In this document: positions 36,702 through 46,840 of the stretch, piece after piece
How the letters are laid out: every line of letters begins with the position of its first letter
How positions within the stretch are numbered: position 1 is the stretch's first letter
Assembly: GCF_009755665.1 (NCBI RefSeq)
Contig: NZ_CP046622.1
Location: forward strand, 4,278,001-4,342,000
DNA from: Variovorax paradoxus
Lineage (GTDB): Bacteria; Pseudomonadota; Gammaproteobacteria; Burkholderiales; Burkholderiaceae_C
Length of the DNA stretch: 64,000 nt
Direction of reading: 5' to 3'
Made by a program: the position numbers and the translations under genes
The notes under the pieces: generated by a model
Told to the model about the DNA's origin: nothing
Database searches by the model: none
The model's input: the letters and a program-made list of their open reading frames with translations, nothing else

Positions 36702-37409
36702 ATGGCTGCCGACAACGTCAATCCCACCTCCATTGCCGAACGGGTGGTCGAGGCCATCCTGGCGCAGAAGCTCGCGCCGGGCGAGCGGCTCGGCGAACAG
36801 GCGCTGGCCGAGAACTTCGCGGTCAGCCGGACCATGGTGCGCGAGGCGCTCATGCAGCTGCAGGCGCGCGGCTTCGTCGAGGTGCAGTCGCGCCGCGGCT
36901 GGTACGTGGTGGAGCCCTCGGCCGAGGAAGCGCGTGACGCTTTTTCGGCACGCCGCATCGTGGAGGCGGGCATCCTGGCCGAAATCGAGGGCCGGCCGCT
37001 GCAAAAAGCCATACGCAAGCTGCGCGACCACATTGCCGACGAGCAGCGCGCCATCGAAGGGGCCGACGCCGCCACGCGCGCCTTCCTGCTGGCCGACTTT
37101 CACGTGTGCCTGGCCGAGCAGATGGGGCACCAGCTGCTGGTCGACGTGCTGCGCGACCTCACGGCCCGCACCACGCTGGCGGCCACGCTCTACCAATCGA
37201 AGCACGAAGCCGGGCAGTCCTGCGCGGAGCACGGCGCCATCGTCGCCGCGCTGGAGGCCGGCGACACCGCCACGGCGCGCAAGCTGATGATCGACCACAT
37301 CGGCAATGTCGAACGCTCGCTGGAGGTAGACACCACCGCCGGGCCCGACGCGCCGGCCCGCCTGCGCGCCACCCTGTCGCCGGTGGCGCTGCCGCGCGCA
37401 AGGCGCTAG
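36702..37409 (+). CDS. GntR family regulator, FCD domain (FadR subfamily)
   Basis: A 235-residue regulator. The winged helix (about 8-75) has LAPGERLGEQALAENFAVSR and LQARGFVEVQSRRGWYV. The helical FCD domain (about 80-215) contains the metal/ligand residues in RRIVEAGILAEI, DFHVCLAEQMGH and HGAIVAALEAGD. The ATG at 36702 follows dctA by 5 bp, so dctA and this gene are probably co-transcribed, with regulation by a carboxylate ligand likely. Confidence 0.87.
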   Translation: MAADNVNPTSIAERVVEAILAQKLAPGERLGEQALAENFAVSRTMVREALMQLQARGFVEVQSRRGWYVVEPSAEEARDAFSARRIVEAGILAEIEGRPLQKAIRKLRDHIADEQRAIEGADAATRAFLLADFHVCLAEQMGHQLLVDVLRDLTARTTLAATLYQSKHEAGQSCAEHGAIVAALEAGDTATARKLMIDHIGNVERSLEVDTTAGPDAPARLRATLSPVALPRARR

Positions 37410-37471
37410 CCGACTAGGCATTTCGACCGACACGAACGTGCGTTCAGGCTCGGCTACAGTCCGAGTCACAT

Positions 37472-38563
37472 ATGAACTCACCCCAACTCCAGCGCGGCGT
37501 ATTCCTCGCCCTGCTTGCCATCGTCACGGTCGCCTTTCTCTGGGTGCTGGTGCCCTTCTTCGGCGCGGTGCTGTGGGGGGTGGCGCTGGCCATCCTGTTC
37601 ACGCCGCTCTACAAGTGGCTGCTCAAGAAAATGCCGGGCAAGCGCAATGTCGCGGCACTGTCGACTCTGGTCATCTGCCTGTTCATCGTGATTCTTCCGC
37701 TGGCCATGGTCGGGGTGTCGCTGGTGCAGGAGATCGTGCAGGTCACGCAGAGCATCCGCTCGGGGCAGATCAACTTCGCGGCCTACTTCCAGCAGATCCT
37801 CAACGCCATGCCGCAATGGCTGATGAGCATCTTCGACCGCTTCAACCTGGGCGACATGGAAGCATGGCAGGAACGCATCTCCGCCGGCGCGGCGCAGGGC
37901 AGCCAGCTCATCGCCGGCCAGGCGCTCACCATTGGACAGAACACCTTCGACTTCCTCATCAGCTTCTTCGTGATGCTGTACCTGCTGTACTTCCTGGTGC
38001 GCGACGGCTCGGCGCTTTCCAAGACCATGCGCGAAGCAGTACCGCTTGCCAAGCCGCACACGCACTACCTGCTCAACAAGTTCACCACCGTGATCCGCGC
38101 CACCGTGAAGGGCAACGTGGCGGTGGCCATTGCGCAGGGCGCCATCGGCGGACTGGCGTTCTGGCTGCTGGGCGTGCAGGGCGCACTGCTGTGGGCGGTG
38201 CTGATGGCGTTTCTCTCGCTGCTGCCGGCCGTGGGCGCGGCGCTCATCTGGGGGCCGGTGGCCATCTACTTCCTTGCCACGGGCCACTTCTGGCAGGGTG
38301 GCATCCTGATCTTCGTGGGCGTGTTCGTGATCGGGCTGGTCGACAACATCCTGCGCCCCGTGCTGGTGGGCAAGGACACGCAGATGCCCGACTACATCGT
38401 GCTGATGTCGACCATCGGCGGCATGGCGATCTTCGGCATCAACGGCTTCGTGGTCGGCCCGGTGATTGCCGCGCTCTTCATGGCGGCATGGAGCCTGTTC
38501 GTGGAATCGGGCCAGTGGGAAAACCCGTCCGCCGACGCGGGCGACGACAAGAAGAACAGCTGA
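37472..38563 (+). CDS. AI-2E family transporter (PerM-like)
   Basis: A 363-residue membrane protein of the AI-2E/PerM family. Two N-terminal helices, a long soluble segment (about 85-160), then five or six helices with GVQGALLWAVLMAFLSLLPAVG, LVDNILRPVLVGKDTQMPDYIVLMS and GINGFVVGPVIAALFMA, all family landmarks. Few members are proven AI-2 exporters; some are Na+/H+ antiporters. It stands alone, with no obvious partner. Confidence 0.88.
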   Translation: MNSPQLQRGVFLALLAIVTVAFLWVLVPFFGAVLWGVALAILFTPLYKWLLKKMPGKRNVAALSTLVICLFIVILPLAMVGVSLVQEIVQVTQSIRSGQINFAAYFQQILNAMPQWLMSIFDRFNLGDMEAWQERISAGAAQGSQLIAGQALTIGQNTFDFLISFFVMLYLLYFLVRDGSALSKTMREAVPLAKPHTHYLLNKFTTVIRATVKGNVAVAIAQGAIGGLAFWLLGVQGALLWAVLMAFLSLLPAVGAALIWGPVAIYFLATGHFWQGGILIFVGVFVIGLVDNILRPVLVGKDTQMPDYIVLMSTIGGMAIFGINGFVVGPVIAALFMAAWSLFVESGQWENPSADAGDDKKNS

Positions 38564-38727
38564 ACCACGCCGCACCGCCGCCAGCCTGGAGCGGCTGATG
38601 CGGGCGCGCCTTGCGCCTGCAGCGTGCATTTGACGCGGGCGTTTTTGCATTTCGTCGCATGCCGCTGGGCAGCGCACGGCGCCTGCGGGATCGTCGGGAC
38701 CTCCAACTTCCAAGACGAGGTCTCCCA

Positions 38728-39165
38728 ATGCACTTTCTTTCCCTCCTGCCCCGGCCGGGCGCACACATCCTGTGCGGCGCCATACTTCTTGCGCCGCTGG
38801 GCGCGCTTGCCGCCGACCTGAACCTGAGCGTGACCGACGGACCCGCCGCCGAAGCCACACTCTACGTGGCGCTGTACGACAGCGCCGCGGGCTTTGCCGG
38901 CAGCAAGTCGCTCGCCGCCCAGACCACGCCCTTGCGCGGCGGCGCGGCCCAGCTCCGGTTCACCGGGCTGGTACCCGGACGCTACGCACTGCGCGTGTTC
39001 GCCGACGAAAACGGCAACGGCAAGCTCGACACCAACCCCGTGGGCATGCCCATCGAGCGCTACGGCTTCTCGAACGACGCCAAGGGCAACCGCGGCGCGC
39101 CCGATTTCGAAGCCGCCGCGCTCAACGTCGAAACCGACGTGCAGACCGTCATTCACCTGCGCTGA
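38728..39165 (+). CDS. DUF2141 domain-containing exported protein
   Basis: A 145-residue protein with a signal peptide (cleavage near LGALAADL) and one DUF2141 domain of beta strands: ATLYVALYDSAAGF, LVPGRYALRVFADENGNGKLDTN and GMPIERYGFSNDAKG. The DENGNGKLD segment looks like a calcium-type loop. GACGAGG precedes the ATG at 38728. It sits 7 bp before the carotenoid oxygenase gene. DUF2141 genes often lie beside carotenoid or lipid oxidation genes; function unproven. Confidence 0.87.
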   Translation: MHFLSLLPRPGAHILCGAILLAPLGALAADLNLSVTDGPAAEATLYVALYDSAAGFAGSKSLAAQTTPLRGGAAQLRFTGLVPGRYALRVFADENGNGKLDTNPVGMPIERYGFSNDAKGNRGAPDFEAAALNVETDVQTVIHLR

Positions 39166-39172
39166 GGTTCAC

Positions 39173-40672
39173 ATGGAACGACGCGAACTTCTGCGCCTGC
39201 TGGCAACGGCCGGCGCCCTGCCCCTGCTGCCTGCCCTGGCGCGCGCCACCAGCGGTGCCGACGATTGGCAAACCGAATTCGAAGCCGCCGGCACGCCCTG
39301 GAAATCGGGCTTCGCCACGCCGCCCGGCGACCTGCCGCTCACCCGCGCCAAGGTGCGCGGGCGCTTCCCCGATGCGGTCGCCGGCACGCTGTTTCGCAAC
39401 GGCCCCGCGGGGCACGACCTGGGCGGCGAGCGCTACCGCCACTGGTTCGACGGCGACGGCATGGTGCATCGCTTCACGATCGAAGGCAGCGACGTGCGGC
39501 ATCAGGGCCGCTATGTCGCCACGCCCAAGCGCACGGCCGAAGTGCGGGCCGGCCGCCGCCTGGCCGAGGGCTTCGGCACCATGCCGCCGGGCGCCGAACC
39601 GCCGACCTCGCCGGACAGCATCAACGTGGCCAACATCAACGTGCTGCCGATGCAGGGCGAGGTGCTGGCGCTGTGGGAAGGCGGTTCGGCCACGCGGCTG
39701 GACGCGCGCACGCTGGAAACGCTGGGCGTGAAAACCTGGCGCCCCGACTTCGCGGGCATGCCCTTTTCAGCCCACCCCAGAGTGGATCCCGACGGCACGG
39801 TGTGGAACTTCGGCGTGAGCGCGGGCCAGAGCATGCTGGCGCTGTACGAGATCGCGCCCGACGGCGCGTTGCGCCGCGCAAGTGCGACGCCGGTGGCCGA
39901 CCTGCCGATGATTCACGACTTTGCGGTGACCGAGCGCCACCTGGTCTTTCTGATGCCGCCGCTGGTGTACGACGGCAAGCGCAAGGAAGCCGGTGCGAGC
40001 TTTCTCGATGCGCATGTCTGGCGGCCCGAGCTCGGGATGCGCGTGATGGTGGTCGACAAGAAAGACTGGGACCGCCGCCAGCTATTGACGCTGCCGGCCG
40101 GTTTTCTCTTTCACGCGGGCAACGCCTGGGAAGAAGACACGCCCGGCGGCACGCTGATCCACATCGACTACATGCGCTCGGACAACCCCGACCCGGTGTT
40201 CACCAGCAACCGCGAGGTGATGCGCGGGCGCTGGGTGAAGCGCGCCGACCCGCACCTGACAGTCGCCACGTTGAACCTGCGCACCGGGCGTGCCAGCCAG
40301 AACGCACTGGCGCTCGACGCCGAGTTTCCGCGCATCGATCCGCGCCGCGTCGGCCTGCGCCACCGCCACCTGATCCACGCAACACAAGGCATGCCGGACC
40401 GCCCCGGCTTTGCCGCGGTGGCGCGCACCAACGTGGAGACCGGCCGCAGCCAGCGCTACACCTACGGCAGGCAGGCGATCGTGGAAGAGCACATCTTCGT
40501 TCCGGATGGCGCCAAGCCGGGATGGGTTCTGGGCACCGTGCTCGACTTCGGGCAGCAGAAGACGCTGCTCTCGTGCTTTGCGGCCGATCAGTTAGCGGCG
40601 GGCCCGGTGGCGCAGGCCACGCTGCCCTACACGCTGCCGCTGGGCCTGCACGGGGCGTTCGTGCCGGCTTGA
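39173..40672 (+). CDS. Carotenoid oxygenase family protein, apparently exported
   Basis: A 499-residue iron(II) dioxygenase of the carotenoid/stilbene cleavage family (seven-bladed propeller). The four iron-binding His fit H201 (SAHPRVD), H248 (MIHDFAVTERH), H314 (FHAGNAWEED) and H493 (LHGAFVPA). RNGPAGHDLGG and HWFDGDGMVHRF are N-terminal family motifs. The first 26 residues (ERRELLRLLATAGALPLLPALARA) look like a Tat or Sec signal, unusual for this family. Co-transcribed with the DUF2141 gene. Confidence 0.9.
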   Translation: MERRELLRLLATAGALPLLPALARATSGADDWQTEFEAAGTPWKSGFATPPGDLPLTRAKVRGRFPDAVAGTLFRNGPAGHDLGGERYRHWFDGDGMVHRFTIEGSDVRHQGRYVATPKRTAEVRAGRRLAEGFGTMPPGAEPPTSPDSINVANINVLPMQGEVLALWEGGSATRLDARTLETLGVKTWRPDFAGMPFSAHPRVDPDGTVWNFGVSAGQSMLALYEIAPDGALRRASATPVADLPMIHDFAVTERHLVFLMPPLVYDGKRKEAGASFLDAHVWRPELGMRVMVVDKKDWDRRQLLTLPAGFLFHAGNAWEEDTPGGTLIHIDYMRSDNPDPVFTSNREVMRGRWVKRADPHLTVATLNLRTGRASQNALALDAEFPRIDPRRVGLRHRHLIHATQGMPDRPGFAAVARTNVETGRSQRYTYGRQAIVEEHIFVPDGAKPGWVLGTVLDFGQQKTLLSCFAADQLAAGPVAQATLPYTLPLGLHGAFVPA

Positions 40673-40695
40673 TGAGATGAAGACGTCGGGCGCGG

Positions 40696-41598
40696 TCAGC
40701 CGCCCCACCACCCTTCGGCAAACCACCCCTGCAGGAAGGCCACGAAGCCCGACACCTTGCCCGGCACCAGCTTGGGCGAGGGAAAGACGGCGTGGATTTC
40801 CTGCTCGGGCAACGCATGGTCGCCGAGCACTTCGATCACCTTGCCCGAGGCCAGCGATTCGCTCGCCACGTAGCGCGGCATGAGCGCAATGCCCAGGCCG
40901 TCGCGCGCCGCGGCCAACACCGCGGAAAGGTTGTTCGAGCGGAAGCGCCCGGAGACCGGCACCGTCACCGGATCGCCCTTGGGCGTGTGCATGCGCCAGA
41001 ACTCGTCGCCCACCACGCTGCTGTAGATGAGCGCCACGTGCGCGCTCAGGTCCTGCGCGCGCTTGGGCGTGCCGTGCTTCTTCAGGTAGCCCGGCGCCGC
41101 CACCATGGCCCAGGGGTTGGTGCCAAGGTAGCGTGCACCCAGCGACGAATCGGCCAGCTTGCCCATGCGAATGGCCACATCGATGCCCTGGGCAATCAGG
41201 TCGACATAGCGGTCCTCGAAGCTCAGGTCGAGCTGCACCTGCGGATGCCGGCGCATGTACTCGAGCGCCAGCGGCACCACCACCCGCCGCCCGAAGGCCA
41301 CCGAGGTGCCCACGCGCAAGAGGCCCTGGGCCTGGTTCTGCCGCAGCTGCACGATGCTTTCGGCCTCCTCGGACTCGCGCACGATGTTCTTGCACTTCTC
41401 GTAATAGAGCGCGCCAGGTTCGGTGAGGCTCACGCCGCGCGTGTTGCGGTTGAGCAGCCGCACCTTCAGGCGCGCCTCGGTGGCCGCAACCTGCTTGGTG
41501 ACGGTGGGCTGCGTGGTGTGGAACTCGAGCGCCGCTTTCGAGAAGCTGCCGGTCTCGACCACGCGCACGAACATTTCCATTGCCAACAATCTGTCCAT
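40696..41598 (-). CDS. LysR family regulator of the glyoxylate carboligase operon
   Basis: A 300-residue regulator. The winged helix has GSFSKAALEFHTTQPTVTKQVAATEARL and the effector domain begins near residue 88. ATG 41598 is preferred to 41616, because the longer start would sit against a palindromic operator (41618-41634). Divergent from gcl-hyi-glxR and almost certainly its regulator. It belongs to the CrgA-like group. Confidence 0.88.
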   Translation of the reverse strand: MDRLLAMEMFVRVVETGSFSKAALEFHTTQPTVTKQVAATEARLKVRLLNRNTRGVSLTEPGALYYEKCKNIVRESEEAESIVQLRQNQAQGLLRVGTSVAFGRRVVVPLALEYMRRHPQVQLDLSFEDRYVDLIAQGIDVAIRMGKLADSSLGARYLGTNPWAMVAAPGYLKKHGTPKRAQDLSAHVALIYSSVVGDEFWRMHTPKGDPVTVPVSGRFRSNNLSAVLAAARDGLGIALMPRYVASESLASGKVIEVLGDHALPEQEIHAVFPSPKLVPGKVSGFVAFLQGWFAEGWWGG

Positions 41599-41617
41599 GC
41601 CCGGCATCGTAATCACT

Positions 41618-41634
41618 TATTCCAATCCGGAATA
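41618..41634. promoter_or_regulatory. LysR-type operator upstream of gcl
   Basis: Perfect inverted repeat TATTCC-N5-GGAATA, containing the T-N11-A pattern of LysR sites, lies 20 bp before the LysR start and about 78 bp before gcl, as expected for a divergent LysR target. Confidence 0.6.
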
Positions 41635-41711
41635 GGCTTTATGGTCCGCAGCCGTCTTCTTCGAATGGCCTGTGCTTCCTACAGTGGGCTCCACTCAAGG
41701 AGACAGTTCAA

Positions 41712-43505
<1,794 letters not shown>

Positions 43506-43522
43506 GCAAGGAGACACGCACC

Positions 43523-44308
43523 ATGCCCAAGTTTGCAGCCAATCTCACGATGCTCTTTACCGAGCTGCCGTTCATGCAGCGCTTCGAGGCCGCCGCCAAG
43601 GCGGGCTTCGAGGCGGTGGAATACCTGTTTCCCTACCCCTTCGAAAAGAAGGAACTCACTGCCGCGCTGCGGGCCAACGGTTTGCAGCAGGTGCTGCACA
43701 ACCTGCCCGCCGGCGACTGGGACAAGGGCGAGCGCGGCATTGCCTGCCACCCCGACCGCACCGGCGAATTCCGCGAAGGCATTGCCATGGCCATCGACTA
43801 CGCCACGGCCCTGGGCTGCCCGCAGCTCAACTGCCTGGTCGGCAAGGTGCCGGCCGGCGTGAGCACCGATGCCGCGCACAAGACCGTGGTCGAGAACCTG
43901 CGCCTTGCCGCCGGCGAGCTCGAGGCGGCAGGTCTCCGGCTCTTGATCGAGCCGATCAACACCTTCGACATTCCGGGCTTCTTTCTCACGCGCACCGACC
44001 AGGCGCTGGCGCTGATCGACGAGGTGGGCTCTTCCAACCTGCGGGTGCAGTACGACATCTATCACGCGCAGCGCATGGAAGGCGAGCTCGGCAATACGCT
44101 GTCGAAGAATCTCGCGCGCATCGGCCACATCCAGCTGGCCGACAACCCCGGGCGCGGCGAACCGGGCACGGGCGAAATCAACTACCCGTGGCTCTTCAGG
44201 CACATCGATTCGATCGGCTACGACGGCTGGATCGGCTGCGAATACAAGCCGCGCAGCGACACCGTCGACGGCCTCGGATGGCGGCAGGCCCTGACCCAGC
44301 AAAAGTGA
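43523..44308 (+). CDS. hyi: Hydroxypyruvate isomerase
   Basis: A 261-residue TIM-barrel enzyme (xylose-isomerase-like fold) interconverting hydroxypyruvate and tartronate semialdehyde. LFTELPFMQRFEAAAKAGFEAVEYLFPY, the Glu in LIEPINTFDIPGFFL and the late ADNPGRGEPGTGEINY to GCEYKP stretch with the second catalytic Glu are characteristic. It starts 17 bp after gcl behind AAGGAGACACG. Confidence 0.95.
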   Translation: MPKFAANLTMLFTELPFMQRFEAAAKAGFEAVEYLFPYPFEKKELTAALRANGLQQVLHNLPAGDWDKGERGIACHPDRTGEFREGIAMAIDYATALGCPQLNCLVGKVPAGVSTDAAHKTVVENLRLAAGELEAAGLRLLIEPINTFDIPGFFLTRTDQALALIDEVGSSNLRVQYDIYHAQRMEGELGNTLSKNLARIGHIQLADNPGRGEPGTGEINYPWLFRHIDSIGYDGWIGCEYKPRSDTVDGLGWRQALTQQK

Positions 44309-44341
44309 ACCCAGACAACAGCATCCAAGGAAACTGAAGAC

Positions 44342-45250
44342 ATGTCGCAATCTCAAAAAATCGGATTCATCGGCCTCGGCATCATGGGCGCGCCCATGGC
44401 GGGCCATCTGCTGGACGCGGGCTACCAGCTGTTCGTGAACACCCAGGGCAACACCCCCGAGCCTTTCATCTCCAAGGCGACCATCTGCGCCTCGGCCGCC
44501 GACGTGGCGCGCCAGGCCGACGTGATCTTCATCATGGTGCCCGACACGCCCGACGTGGAGAAGGTGCTGTTCGGCGAGCCGGGCACGCAGGGCGTGGCCG
44601 AAGGCCTGAAGGATTCGCGCGGCAAGATCGTGGTCGACTGCAGCTCCATCGATCCGATTGCCACCAAGGGTTTTGCCAAACGCATCCTCGCGCTCGGCTG
44701 CGGTTATATCGACGCGCCGGTTTCCGGCGGTGAAGTGGGCGCCAAGGCCGCGAGCCTCACCATCATGTGCGGCGGCGACGAAGGCACCTTCGGCCAGGTG
44801 CGGCCACTGCTCGAGAAGATGGGCAAGAACGTCACGCTGGTCGGCAACGTGGGCGACGGCCAGGTCTGCAAGGTGGCCAACCAGATCATCGTGGCGCTGA
44901 ACATCGCGGCCGTGGGCGAGGCGCTGCTGTTCGCCTCCAAGGCGGGCGCCGATCCGGCCAAGGTGCGCCAGGCGCTGATGGGCGGCTTTGCCAGTTCGCG
45001 CATTCTCGAAGTGCATGGCGAGCGCATGATCAAGCGCACCTTTGCGCCGGGGTTCCGCATCTCGCTGCACCAGAAAGACCTGAACCTGGCGCTGCAGAGT
45101 GCGCGGGCCCTGGGTGTGGCCCTGCCGCAGACGGCGGGCGCGGCGCAACTGATGAACGCCTGCGCGGCCCTCGGCCACGGCCAGCAGGACCACTCCGCAC
45201 TGGTGCGCGCGCTCGAGGCGCTCGCCCAGCACACCGTCACGCCGGACTGA
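44342..45250 (+). CDS. glxR: 2-hydroxy-3-oxopropionate (tartronate semialdehyde) reductase
   Basis: A 302-residue beta-hydroxyacid dehydrogenase reducing tartronate semialdehyde to D-glycerate. The nucleotide-binding start GFIGLGIMGAPMAGHLL, substrate motif DAPVSGGEVGAKAASL and the catalytic Lys in GQVCKVANQIIVALN are diagnostic. It completes the glycerate pathway with gcl and hyi, linking glyoxylate (from glycolate, allantoin or purines) to central metabolism. Confidence 0.94.
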   Translation: MSQSQKIGFIGLGIMGAPMAGHLLDAGYQLFVNTQGNTPEPFISKATICASAADVARQADVIFIMVPDTPDVEKVLFGEPGTQGVAEGLKDSRGKIVVDCSSIDPIATKGFAKRILALGCGYIDAPVSGGEVGAKAASLTIMCGGDEGTFGQVRPLLEKMGKNVTLVGNVGDGQVCKVANQIIVALNIAAVGEALLFASKAGADPAKVRQALMGGFASSRILEVHGERMIKRTFAPGFRISLHQKDLNLALQSARALGVALPQTAGAAQLMNACAALGHGQQDHSALVRALEALAQHTVTPD

Positions 45251-45258
45251 GCCTGGGC

Positions 45259-46599
45259 TCAGGTCTTTGCAGCGTCCAGGGATTCCTTGAGGTTGCGCCG
45301 GCGCCATGCCCAGGTCTTCACGGCCTGCGGCAGGATGCCGATGCACGAGGCGTAGTACGTCACCTTGAAGCCCCAGAAGCGAGGGCCGATGGGCGTGTCG
45401 CGGAACAGGTCGCCTGCCAATATGGACAGAAGCGCCTCCTGCATGCGCCAGATGTTGCGCGGCGCCATGAACAGCCGCCGAATGGCCGGCGAAGTGATGC
45501 GGTAGATGAACCACGAGAACATCTTCGGTCCGCGCTTCATCACCTTCTCGTAGTGGCGGAAGGCTTTCTCGGCCTCCTTCGCCTCGCCCCTGAGCCACAG
45601 GTCCGCCGCCTTGGCGGCCTCGAAGCCGCTGTTCATCGCCAGGTACACGCCCGAAGAGAACATCGGGTCGACGAAGGCGTAGGCATCGCCCACCATCATG
45701 AAGCGGTCGCCGCGGCAGAACTTGGAGTCGTAGGCGTAGTTGCCAGTGGCGGTGGCGCCTTCCATCAGCGTGGCGTTCTTCAGGCGCGCGGCCAGCTTGG
45801 GCGCAAGCGCAATCGTCTCCATCAGGAAGTCTTCGAGCGACTTGCCCTGGCGGCCCTTGAAGTACGCAGGCGAGGCCACGGCGCCGACGCTCACGGTGCC
45901 GTCCTTCAGCGGGATGTACCAGAACCAGCCGTGGTCGAACCAGAAGAGCGAGATGTTGCCCTCGAAGCGGCCGGGGCGGCGCTCCGCGTTGGCAAAGTGG
46001 CCGTAGAGCGCGGCGCTTGCGTGCTTGCGGTTGCGCTGCTTGGCGTCGAACTGGCTCGACAGCAGCGTGTCGCGGCCGCTCGCATCGATGACGAAGCGCG
46101 GGCGCCACTGGGTTTCGGTGCCGTCGTCGGCCTTGACCTTCACCAGCGGGCGGTTGTCCGCCGTGCCCTTGCCGGCGTCCATGTCGACACCGGTAACCCG
46201 CTGGCCTTCGAAGGTGCGCGCGCCGAGCTTGCCGGCGTGGCGGAACAGCAGTTCGTCGAACTCGGAGCGGCGCACGTGCACGGCGTACGGAAAGCTCTTG
46301 TCCATTGCCTCGCCGAAGTCGAAGTGGCTCGAGTGGTCGTGCCAGGGCGAGACAAACTCGGCGCCGTGCTTCTTGATGCCGATCGCCTCGACCTCGGTGC
46401 GCACGCCCAGCCGGTCGAACAGCGGCATGTTCATGGGGAGCAGCGATTCGCCGATGTGAAAGCGCGGATGCTGCGCCTTCTCGATCAGCACCACGTCATG
46501 CCCCTTGTCCGCGAGCAGCGCCGCCACGGTGGAGCCCGAAGGCCCGCCGCCGATGACTACGACGTCGGGGTCGGTGGTGGTGAAAGCTCCGGGTGTCAT
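45259..46599 (-). CDS. FAD-dependent oxidoreductase (geranylgeranyl reductase/tryptophan halogenase-like)
   Basis: A 446-residue flavoprotein. Dinucleotide-binding VVVIGGGPSGSTVAALLA (about 13-30), the HIGESLLPMNMPLFDRLG segment and the second FAD motif GDRFMMVGDAYAFVDPMFSSGV place it with flavin-dependent halogenase-like monooxygenases. The Trp-x-Trp-x-x-Ile motif of true halogenases is not evident (GWFWYIPL instead), so it is more likely a reductase or hydroxylase. ATG 46599 has GAGGGC. The substrate is unknown. Convergent with glxR, divergent from maeB. Confidence 0.85.
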   Translation of the reverse strand: MTPGAFTTTDPDVVVIGGGPSGSTVAALLADKGHDVVLIEKAQHPRFHIGESLLPMNMPLFDRLGVRTEVEAIGIKKHGAEFVSPWHDHSSHFDFGEAMDKSFPYAVHVRRSEFDELLFRHAGKLGARTFEGQRVTGVDMDAGKGTADNRPLVKVKADDGTETQWRPRFVIDASGRDTLLSSQFDAKQRNRKHASAALYGHFANAERRPGRFEGNISLFWFDHGWFWYIPLKDGTVSVGAVASPAYFKGRQGKSLEDFLMETIALAPKLAARLKNATLMEGATATGNYAYDSKFCRGDRFMMVGDAYAFVDPMFSSGVYLAMNSGFEAAKAADLWLRGEAKEAEKAFRHYEKVMKRGPKMFSWFIYRITSPAIRRLFMAPRNIWRMQEALLSILAGDLFRDTPIGPRFWGFKVTYYASCIGILPQAVKTWAWRRRNLKESLDAAKT

Positions 46600-46840
46600 G
46601 CGCTGCCCTCTTCGTTGTCTTTGTATGTCTTGATTGACGGTGGCCGGCCGCCTGGGCTGCACGGCTTTGCATTGCCTTGTTTAACCTTGGTTGCCCTTGG
46701 CTAACACTTTCGGAGTTTAGCGAACCGGCGCTTCGGTTCCGCGCAGGCTATGGGTTCAGGCGATTTCGGCATTTCCCCTTTGGGAACAAGCCATGCTTTT
46801 GCGGTAGCCTCATTTCCCGTCCGAAACAAGGAGACATTTC

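Noticed and set aside
38564..38727. GGCGC/GCGCC hairpin and GTTTTTGC stretch after the AI-2E gene as a terminator
   Set aside because: The T run is 30 or more bases from the short stem, so it does not form a standard terminator.
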